This document shows, piece by piece, positions 1 to 5,250 of a stretch of 5,250 bases of DNA (positions within the stretch are counted from its first letter, which is position 1; every line of letters begins with the position of its first letter). The position numbers were made by a program, and so were the translations under genes. Source of the stretch: Lachnospiraceae bacterium (GTDB lineage: Bacteria > Bacillota > Clostridia > Lachnospirales > Lachnospiraceae). The notes below the pieces were generated by a model. That model had not been told where the DNA came from and made no database searches. It worked only from the letters and a program-made list of their open reading frames with translations. The stretch is from positions 1-5,250 of the forward strand of contig JAILFQ010000361.1 in assembly GCA_024697505.1 (NCBI GenBank). Reading direction: 5' to 3'.

Positions 1-1619
1 ACACAATCCGGTCTTAATGTAATCTCGTATTCCTTGCCTTTTTCATATTTTTGCAGTTCTATATCTGCCGTCGCCCTGTATAAAAGCCTGTCATTTTCCG
101 TAAAGGAAAGCCTTACCGCCGGATGATCTTTTGAATCCAAAAGTTCTATATAAACAGGTTTTTCGCTTGTAGGGTCCGCTGAAAAATTAAAACTTACGCT
201 TCCCTTACTTCCGATGTTTAAAGCATGCAAGCAGACAAAATGGTCCACAGGGTCTTTGTCTCTTACGGAAAGTTTAAAACCGCCACTTGTAAAGGTCTTA
301 AATTCCGTATAAGAAGGTTTGTATATATTCCACGTTTCAAAATCGGACATATCAAAAATATCTTTTCCGGTAAGAAGCGGTATTTTAGACACCCATATAT
401 CTTCTTTGTTAACGGAATAAACCAGATAAGTATTGTTATCCTTGCAAAGTTCATCTTCATTTCCTTCGGTTATTCCGCGCATATACTGAGGCCCGAAGTC
501 TTTCCAGAAACCGCCGTAGCGTTTCATTGGGACTTCCCCGTGTATAAGGCGCATATTGTCAAAATGAATACCATCATTTGAAGTAACCATGCAAAGCGGC
601 CATCTGTGGGTGGATTCCAGAGTCGGGTCGTAAATAAGGGCAAAACGACCGTCAGACAGTCTTTGTCCCCAGATTTTTTGTCCGCTCATTACAAGACTTG
701 GTTCTGTTTTAACTTCCGTCCAGGTCTTTCCACCGTTAAAGCTTCTTGCGACCTTGGAATGTTTCCAAAGCCCTATAATGTTGTCTTTATCTATGCTGTA
801 CCAGCAAAAGGCCTGGTTTGTACCGCCTTTTGGATGCTTTATTGTAATTGTATCATCACCGTCGCCGTTTTCCTCTGCCCACTGTTGAGTATAAAGTCTA
901 TTTGCAAGCAGTTCATCACAGGCTCTTACAAAGTCTTTATCTTCAGACTCGCTGTAAAGGGGATAATTTAGAAGTTCCTTACTCCACCCGGCTTGATAGT
1001 TAGGCTTTATAAAATATATAGGAGACATTTCTCCGTCCGGATAAATTTCTCTTACCGCTCTTCCTATTCCGTAATTATCCCAGTTTGTCATCCATTTTTC
1101 CGGCGACCAACCGTAAAAACCAAGGAGGAGCATCCTTCCTTCACTGCTTTTATAAAAGCTCATACGCTGGTGCATAAAGCCGTATGTCTCTCCGTTAAAG
1201 GAATGGGTAAGCCCCTTATAATCCGTAATCTCACACTTTGGAATGCGGTATGGAGGAAATGATACTCTGAATTCACAGAGACTAAAATTCCCATCAGAAG
1301 AGGCAAGAACGGAAAAACCGCCCTGTTCGTGCTCGTCTCTCGGGGAAACAAGATATTGAATATAAAATCTGCCCGCAAAGTGAACTATATCCGGACCGTG
1401 CTTATAAGTGGTCTTGGTGCCATCCGCCAGTTCCGGATAGGTTCTGTTCGCCCTTACGATCTGTATATTTTTAACACCGGGAAGGGGCATTATCTCCCCG
1501 TGAGTATAATCGCAATTTGGATGTACGCCCCCGGTATAACATGGGAGCGTACGTGCATCATTATTTGTTTTATTATTCTGTGCCTCAGCCCAGATCTTCT
1601 TTGTCCGTAAATGTAACAT
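1..1619 (-). CDS. Sialidase/BNR-type beta-propeller glycosidase-like protein, C-terminus outside window
   Basis: An uninterrupted frame runs from an ATG at 1619 to the left edge, giving 539 visible residues with no stop. The start is chosen because a GGGAGG Shine-Dalgarno site (1633-1628) lies 8 bases upstream, although this places the first 35 bases inside the GH35 gene. The protein has no signal peptide or membrane segment, so it is probably cytoplasmic. The visible features fit a sialidase-superfamily propeller: an Asp-box-like SFNGGKTW at residues 293-300, and repeated aromatic beta-strand patterns such as HGPDIVHFAGRFYIQYL (74-90), SVLASSDGNFS (103-113), FALIYDPT (326-333) and CMVTSNDGIHF (343-353). 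From about residue 440 the sequence changes to beta-strand-rich text resembling an accessory beta-sandwich. Such folds occur in exo-acting glycosidases, including sialidases and several newer GH families, but I cannot assign a family and did not find a convincing catalytic arginine triad. Position as third enzyme after GH130 and GH35 suggests removal of a terminal sugar from the same imported glycan. Propeller fold is fairly secure; activity is unknown. Confidence 0.8.
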   Translation of the reverse strand, partial: MLHLRTKKIWAEAQNNKTNNDARTLPCYTGGVHPNCDYTHGEIMPLPGVKNIQIVRANRTYPELADGTKTTYKHGPDIVHFAGRFYIQYLVSPRDEHEQGGFSVLASSDGNFSLCEFRVSFPPYRIPKCEITDYKGLTHSFNGETYGFMHQRMSFYKSSEGRMLLLGFYGWSPEKWMTNWDNYGIGRAVREIYPDGEMSPIYFIKPNYQAGWSKELLNYPLYSESEDKDFVRACDELLANRLYTQQWAEENGDGDDTITIKHPKGGTNQAFCWYSIDKDNIIGLWKHSKVARSFNGGKTWTEVKTEPSLVMSGQKIWGQRLSDGRFALIYDPTLESTHRWPLCMVTSNDGIHFDNMRLIHGEVPMKRYGGFWKDFGPQYMRGITEGNEDELCKDNNTYLVYSVNKEDIWVSKIPLLTGKDIFDMSDFETWNIYKPSYTEFKTFTSGGFKLSVRDKDPVDHFVCLHALNIGSKGSVSFNFSADPTSEKPVYIELLDSKDHPAVRLSFTENDRLLYRATADIELQKYEKGKEYEITLRPDC

Positions 1620-3372
1620 GAGGTAATCCTCCCTCATCTGCCTTGTCTGTTTCAAAAACAACAATTTCGTTTACCCCTTCTTTAAGAAGAGGTGCAGTTA
1701 TGTATATAGTCTTCTGTGGACCCTCGTCGTTCCAGTAACGGCTTATATTAAATCCGTTTACGAAAATACAGCCCTTATGAAAAGCCTCAGGCTTAATAAA
1801 GGTATCCGCTTTTTCTTTTACATCCAGTTTATACTTAAAGAAAGTCGGCGTAAAGTTTTTCTCTTTGTCGGCTGCCTTATCTCCCGCTTTCTTCCATTCA
1901 AGCCCGGAAATATCGTCAAGAGTAAGGGCTATGTTCTCCCATCCGAAATGATAGCAGTTGGCAAAACGCACACCACCTGTTATACCTTTTAAATCCTTAA
2001 TATGGGAACCGTAATTAACTCTTCCCATATTTTCCGTAAGTATCTTAAAGTCTGCGGTCTCGTTAAAGTCCAGACCAAAAGTTATCTTATCGTCCCTGTG
2101 TCCGGTGTTTTCTTTAATGCCAAGAAGTTTACCGTCCGCATAAACGCTTGCTCTGTCGTTCAAACCGTCTATGGAAAGCTCCAGTTCTTCAAATGGTCCG
2201 GAAAGCACTGACTGGTAAAGTACATAGCCAAAATCACATCCCAGCTCTTCAAATGAAAGCGGAACCCTGCTCTTAACCGTTTTTCCGCCGGAAAGAAATT
2301 CCAGATTGTCGAAAAGTCTTGCACTTTCCACAGGAATAAGTTTTCCGTAGGCTGTTTTTTTGGAATCGGAAACCGTAAGTTCCGGTTTATTTCCCGTTAC
2401 CTCCGCAATGGCATCCCTTACTTCGTAAAACTTCTCCGTTAAGTCTCCGCTTTCGCTTACAGGGCAGTTATAATCATAACTTGTTACAGTAGGCTGGTAA
2501 AAACCGTCATAGTTTGCCCCGTTATAAAAGCCAAAATTGGTGCCGCCATGGAACATATACATATTAACGGAAGCCCCCATAAGAAGCATTTCCTTCATTA
2601 CCGCAGCCGTATCTGCGCTGTCTCTTGTGTGATGTTCTTCGTACCAGTGATCGAACCAGCCGTTCCAGTATTCGGTGCACATAAGCGGGGAATCCGGTCT
2701 GAATCTCTTAAGCTTTGCAAAATTATCCTTTGGATTGCTTCCAAAGTTTACTGTAGCAAGCGTGTCCGGAATTGAGCCGCCGTTAAGCATAAAATATCCC
2801 GGTCCGTCGGAGGTAAAAAGAAGTTCCTTTACTCCGTTTGCAACAATTATGTCTTTTACAGCCTTCATATAATCGTGGTCGTCGCCGAAACTTCCGTATT
2901 CGTTTTCCACCTGAACCGCAATTACAGGTCCGCCGTTTTCCGCAAGATATGGTCTAACCACATCAAACAGCTTCTTGAAATAATTGGATATTTTTTCAAG
3001 AAAAGGCTTGTTATAGCATCTGAGCTCAAGCCCCGGCACGGTTTCCAGCCAGGAAGGAAGGGCGCCCTTCTCCCACTCTCCGCAGGAATACGGGCCCGGT
3101 CTTAAAACAACAAATAGACCCAGTGCCTTTGCAGTCTCCAAAAAAGCGGGCAGATTAAGCATTCCTTCGAAGTTAAAATGTCCTTCTTTTCTTTCGTGGA
3201 GATTCCAACAGGTATAGGTCTCTACAGCGTTCATTCCACATTCTTTTAATTTCTTAAGTCTGTCTTCCCAATACTCCGGGACTACCCGGAAATAATGTAT
3301 GGTTCCGGAGATTATCCGGAAGGGCTTGCCTTCCAGATAAAATCCGCTGTTATTTACAGATAGTTTACTCAT
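1585..3372 (-). CDS. GH35 beta-galactosidase, BgaC-like, intracellular
   Basis: A 595-residue glycoside hydrolase family 35 enzyme, which releases terminal beta-linked galactose with retention of configuration. The N-terminal TIM barrel carries the family landmarks: WNLHE (56-60), GPYSCGEW (93-100), the proposed acid/base Glu158 in QVENEYG, the proposed nucleophile Glu234 in [12 protein letters not shown], and MFHGGTNFG (273-281). The C-terminal jelly-roll ends with the typical [10 protein letters not shown] and GPQKTIYI stretches (about 531-560). There is no signal peptide, and the length matches the cytoplasmic bacterial BgaC class, some of whose members prefer Gal-beta-1,3-linked substrates. 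I place the start at the ATG at 3372, not at a TTG at 3393: the ATG has AAAGGA 9 bases upstream and overlaps the GH130 stop as ATGA. Small departures from the usual pattern are Arg instead of Pro after WNLHE and CGEWEKGA where CAEW-x-x-GG is common. Family assignment is very secure; linkage preference is not determined by the sequence. Confidence 0.95.
   Translation of the reverse strand: MSKLSVNNSGFYLEGKPFRIISGTIHYFRVVPEYWEDRLKKLKECGMNAVETYTCWNLHERKEGHFNFEGMLNLPAFLETAKALGLFVVLRPGPYSCGEWEKGALPSWLETVPGLELRCYNKPFLEKISNYFKKLFDVVRPYLAENGGPVIAVQVENEYGSFGDDHDYMKAVKDIIVANGVKELLFTSDGPGYFMLNGGSIPDTLATVNFGSNPKDNFAKLKRFRPDSPLMCTEYWNGWFDHWYEEHHTRDSADTAAVMKEMLLMGASVNMYMFHGGTNFGFYNGANYDGFYQPTVTSYDYNCPVSESGDLTEKFYEVRDAIAEVTGNKPELTVSDSKKTAYGKLIPVESARLFDNLEFLSGGKTVKSRVPLSFEELGCDFGYVLYQSVLSGPFEELELSIDGLNDRASVYADGKLLGIKENTGHRDDKITFGLDFNETADFKILTENMGRVNYGSHIKDLKGITGGVRFANCYHFGWENIALTLDDISGLEWKKAGDKAADKEKNFTPTFFKYKLDVKEKADTFIKPEAFHKGCIFVNGFNISRYWNDEGPQKTIYITAPLLKEGVNEIVVFETDKADEGGLPHVTFTDKEDLG
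1628..1633 (-). promoter_or_regulatory. Shine-Dalgarno site of the beta-propeller gene
   Basis: GGGAGG on the minus strand, 8 bases before the ATG at 1619. It lies inside the coding sequence of the GH35 gene and is the main reason for choosing this overlapping start. The arrangement implies that ribosomes finishing GH35 pass over the start region of the next gene. Confidence 0.7.
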
Positions 3373-4358
3373 AGTGAGTTTTCCTTTACCCAATCAACCA
3401 ATCTGTCTACCGTTGTAAATGCAAGACCTGTAACTGTGTCCGCACAACCGTAGTAAATTGCAATTCTTCCTGTTTTAGCGTCCGTAAGTGCGGCACAAGG
3501 GAATGTTACGTTAGGAACATCACCGTTTCTTTCGTAGTCCGCATCCGGAGCAAGTATGTAAAACTTAGAACGATACTTAACCTTCCAAGGCTGATCCTTG
3601 TCAAGAATAGCCGCTCCCATACGGTAAACAAAGCCGTTACAGGTGTTGAGAACGCCATGGTAGATAAGAAGCCATCCCTCGTCCGTCTCTATAGGACAAG
3701 GTCCCGGTCCTATCTTTGTAGACTGCCATGCGGAAGCATCTCCCGGATATGTACCCATTACATATCTGTGGTGGCCCCAGTATTCAAGGTCCGGGCTCTG
3801 GCTGTAGAAAATATCTCCAAACTTTGTATGGCCTGTATCGCTCGGTCTTGAAAGCATAGCCCACTTACCGTTGATCTTCTTAGGGAACAATACCCCGTTT
3901 CTGTTGTAAGGGAGAAATGCATTCTCAAGCTGTACAAATTTCTTAAAATCAAAAGTATATGCAAGTCCTATTGTAGGTCCATGGTATCCGTTGCACCATG
4001 TAATGTAATATCTGTCCTCAATAAATACCACTCTCGGATCGTAACGATATTGTCTCTTAAGTATTTCTTCATCCTCTCCTTCAAAGACAATAGGCGTTTC
4101 ATTGATCTTCCAGTTAATTCCGTCATCTGAGAAGCCGGCAAAAATATCCATGCTTACTCCAAGATTGTCACATCTGAATACCCCCGCAAAGCCCTTTCCA
4201 AAAGGCACTACAGCACTGTTAAAAATGCTGTTTGATGTTTTTATAGCGTCCCTCTTAATTATTGGATTGCCGTCATATCTCCAGACCGGCATTCTGTTTC
4301 CTGCAGGCTCGTCCTGCCAAGGAATGTTTGGCAAATCGTTTCCAATGATTCTGCTCAT
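3369..4358 (-). CDS. GH130 beta-mannoside phosphorylase-like enzyme
   Basis: A 329-residue glycoside hydrolase family 130 protein. Most characterised members phosphorolyse a terminal beta-mannosidic bond to give alpha-mannose-1-phosphate plus a shortened sugar; a minority are hydrolases. The five-bladed propeller pattern is seen from NPIIKRDA (31-38) through [19 protein letters not shown] (44-62) and SDDGINW (77-83). RYDPRVV (105-111) holds the probable catalytic acid Asp107. LSRPSD (169-174), KIGPGP (215-220), GWLLIYHGV (228-236) and [10 protein letters not shown] (279-288) follow. Arg171, Lys215 and His234 are candidate phosphate-binding residues, which argues for a phosphorylase; this is inference from family patterns. 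Length and motifs resemble the beta-1,4-mannooligosaccharide phosphorylase-type group (GH130_2) more than the longer mannosylglucose phosphorylases, but the subfamily is uncertain. There is no signal peptide, so it acts in the cytoplasm on imported sugar. GGAGGAG (4369-4363) precedes the ATG. The stop overlaps the GH35 ATG by 4 bases, so the two are probably translationally coupled. Confidence 0.93.
   Translation of the reverse strand: MSRIIGNDLPNIPWQDEPAGNRMPVWRYDGNPIIKRDAIKTSNSIFNSAVVPFGKGFAGVFRCDNLGVSMDIFAGFSDDGINWKINETPIVFEGEDEEILKRQYRYDPRVVFIEDRYYITWCNGYHGPTIGLAYTFDFKKFVQLENAFLPYNRNGVLFPKKINGKWAMLSRPSDTGHTKFGDIFYSQSPDLEYWGHHRYVMGTYPGDASAWQSTKIGPGPCPIETDEGWLLIYHGVLNTCNGFVYRMGAAILDKDQPWKVKYRSKFYILAPDADYERNGDVPNVTFPCAALTDAKTGRIAIYYGCADTVTGLAFTTVDRLVDWVKENSL
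3382..3387 (-). promoter_or_regulatory. Shine-Dalgarno site deciding the GH35 start
   Basis: AAAGGA on the minus strand, 9 bases before the ATG at 3372 and located within the last codons of the GH130 gene. The competing TTG at 3393 has no comparable purine-rich site upstream, so this element decides the start. Confidence 0.65.
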
Positions 4359-4362
4359 TTAA

Positions 4363-4369
4363 CTCCTCC
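4363..4369 (-). promoter_or_regulatory. Strong Shine-Dalgarno site of the GH130 gene
   Basis: GGAGGAG on the minus strand, 4 bases before the ATG at 4358 (6 from the GGAGG core). It lies immediately downstream of the 7-bp hairpin at 4391-4372, so that folding, or protein binding to that element, could affect access to this site. Confidence 0.75.
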
Positions 4370-4371
4370 AT

Positions 4372-4391
4372 ATTCGACCTCTTTGTCGAAT
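4372..4391 (-). promoter_or_regulatory. 7-bp inverted repeat directly before the GH130 ribosome binding site
   Basis: On the minus strand ATTCGAC and GTCGAAT form a perfect 7-bp stem around the 6-base loop AAAGAG. The downstream arm ends 2 bases before the GGAGGAG site. It has no following T-run, so it is not a terminator by itself. It could be a DNA operator for a dimeric regulator, an RNA element controlling translation of the enzyme genes, or a 5' stabiliser of a processed transcript. The sequence alone cannot distinguish these. Confidence 0.5.
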
Positions 4392-4405
4392 TATTTAAAT
4401 ATATC

Positions 4406-4430
4406 CGGAAGCCGGTCTTCCCGGCTTCCG
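4406..4430 (-). terminator. GC-rich 10-bp hairpin between permease and enzyme genes (attenuator or mRNA stabiliser)
   Basis: CGGAAGCCGG and CCGGCTTCCG pair perfectly around a 5-base loop, starting 10 bases after the permease stop codon. The downstream minus-strand sequence (GATATATTTAAAT) is AT-rich but lacks a clean run of Ts, so this would be at best a leaky intrinsic terminator. Since closely linked enzyme genes follow in the same direction with no obvious promoter, partial termination or 3'-end protection of the transporter message fits better than a full stop. The stem itself is certain; its role is inferred. Confidence 0.6.
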
Positions 4431-4440
4431 TAAGAACTTA

Positions 4441-5250
4441 TCAGTCTCCACCGAGACCGCTTCGCTCAACACCCTGTACAAATCTCTTCTGAATGAAGAA
4501 GTAAAGGATAATAAGCGGTGCAATAACAAGAATTGCACAAGCACAAGCAACACCTTTTTGAATAAGAGGTGACTCGAAATTAACAACATACTTACTCGGA
4601 ACATATTTTTCTATGTCCATGATCGCCCATCTCATGTTGTTTTGAACGTTTACAAGCCTTATTGCAAGCTGGCTGGTACCCGCTTTGCTTCCCATAAGAA
4701 GAGACAGGTAATAAGTATCTGCATAGTTCCATACAAAGCTAAGTACAGAAACTGTAAGAAGTGTGGCAGAAACTCCCGGAAGCACTATGTGGACGAAAGT
4801 CTTTAAGAAACCGGCACCGTCAACATATGCTGCTTCCTCAATAGAAACAGGAAGCTGTCTGTAACTCTGTCTTAAAATGTAGATGTAAAGACCGCCCTTA
4901 ACACCCATGCCCGTTGCAGCAAGAAGATATGCAGCCCAGCTGGAACCGATAAGGTTTAAGTCTTCGCCTCTGATCAATTTAAAAAGTCCAAAAATGTCAA
5001 AATGTCTGAAACTTGTGTATTGTGCAAGCATTATAGACTGAGCGGGCACAATGATCGTAAATACCACAAGTCCGAAAAGGATATTACTTCCTTTAAATTT
5101 AAGTCTTGCAAAAGTATAGGCCGCAAGTGCTGCAGAAGCCGTTTGGAAGAAAGCAAGCACCAAAGAATTTAAAATACTTGTCCATATTGCATGGTCGTAA
5201 CCAAGTATTAAATATCCCTCAATGAAGGACTGTAATGATACTGCAGGAGG
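4441..5250 (-). CDS. Carbohydrate ABC transporter permease, MalG-like (CUT1), N-terminus outside window
   Basis: The reading frame is open from the right edge to the stop at 4441, giving 269 visible residues. A TTG at 5163 lies within the frame but is internal, because the 29 codons before it encode typical family sequence (including WTSILNSL, which corresponds to the conserved NS segment before a membrane helix). CUT1 permeases are usually 270-300 residues, so only the start and the first membrane helix are missing. Several hydrophobic membrane segments are visible, including LFGLVVFTIIVP and a C-terminal ACAILVIAPLIILYFFI. The cytoplasmic EAA loop that docks to the ATPase is clear: EEAAYVDGAG followed by IVLPG, about residues 138-159 of the visible part. 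The tail QKRFVQGVERSG matches the family's usual C-terminal signature. MalG-like proteins pair with a MalF-like permease, a binding protein and a shared ATPase to import oligosaccharides; those genes would lie beyond the right edge. Substrate cannot be read from the permease, but the enzymes downstream suggest a mannose- and galactose-containing oligosaccharide. Confidence 0.93.
   Translation of the reverse strand, partial: PPAVSLQSFIEGYLILGYDHAIWTSILNSLVLAFFQTASAALAAYTFARLKFKGSNILFGLVVFTIIVPAQSIMLAQYTSFRHFDIFGLFKLIRGEDLNLIGSSWAAYLLAATGMGVKGGLYIYILRQSYRQLPVSIEEAAYVDGAGFLKTFVHIVLPGVSATLLTVSVLSFVWNYADTYYLSLLMGSKAGTSQLAIRLVNVQNNMRWAIMDIEKYVPSKYVVNFESPLIQKGVACACAILVIAPLIILYFFIQKRFVQGVERSGLGGD

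Noticed and set aside
1239..1250. YRIP tetrapeptide (residues 124-127) in the propeller protein as the sialidase F/YRIP arginine motif
   Set aside because: It is not followed by the usual sialidase strand pattern and lies after about 120 residues of propeller-like sequence, so it may be chance; it was not used as evidence for sialidase activity.
225..1610. Several plus-strand open frames of 89-121 codons between 225 and 1610
   Set aside because: They lie opposite one continuous minus-strand frame with a strong ribosome binding site, have no recognisable domains and are rich in unlikely compositions. They are antisense shadows of the propeller gene.
3373..3393. Upstream TTG start for GH35, adding 7 residues
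   Set aside because: No ribosome binding site precedes it, and the ATG at 3372 has a well-spaced AAAGGA, overlaps the previous stop as ATGA and gives the usual family length.
4359..4440. A promoter for the enzyme genes within the 82-base gap
   Set aside because: The AT-rich stretch TATATTTAAAT could resemble a -10 region, but no matching -35 box at proper spacing was seen, as the GC-rich hairpin occupies that position.
5161..5163. TTG as the start of the permease
   Set aside because: The same frame stays open to the window edge and encodes conserved permease sequence upstream, so this codon is an internal leucine.

Overview
The window is a densely packed piece of a carbohydrate-utilisation operon. 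Every supported gene lies on the minus strand, so transcription runs from high to low coordinates. Base composition is moderately low (low-40s percent GC by eye from a few lines). Codons are AT-leaning (CTT, AAA, GGA, TAT), the Shine-Dalgarno sites are strong GGAGG-type, and the enzymes are leaderless cytoplasmic glycosidases beside a CUT1-type ABC importer. This suggests a gut or rumen Firmicute, most likely a Lachnospiraceae/Butyrivibrio-like clostridium. That assignment is inference; no taxonomic marker gene is present.

Layout in transcription order: (1) 5250-4441, a MalG-like sugar ABC transporter permease whose N-terminus is cut off by the window edge. (2) An 82-base gap, 4440-4359, with two perfect inverted repeats: a GC-rich 10-bp hairpin just after the permease stop, and a 7-bp hairpin directly before the next ribosome binding site. 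(3) 4358-3369, a GH130 family enzyme, probably a beta-mannoside phosphorylase. (4) 3372-1585, a GH35 beta-galactosidase of the intracellular BgaC-like size class, whose ATG overlaps the GH130 stop as ATGA. (5) 1619 to the left edge, a large open frame starting inside the 3' end of the GH35 gene. It encodes a sialidase/BNR-type beta-propeller protein whose C-terminus lies outside the window.

Taken together, the window suggests import of an oligosaccharide by the CUT1 transporter (binding protein, partner permease and ATPase not visible), followed by cytoplasmic breakdown. In this model GH35 removes a terminal beta-galactose, GH130 phosphorolyses a beta-mannosidic bond to give mannose-1-phosphate, and the propeller protein removes or recognises another terminal sugar. 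The enzyme families are well supported. The substrate, a galactosylated beta-mannoside-type glycan, is inferred. The least described parts are the propeller protein and the pair of hairpins separating transporter from enzymes. No RNA gene, mobile element, CRISPR array or other repeat was recognised, and no stretch over 300 bases lacks a gene.
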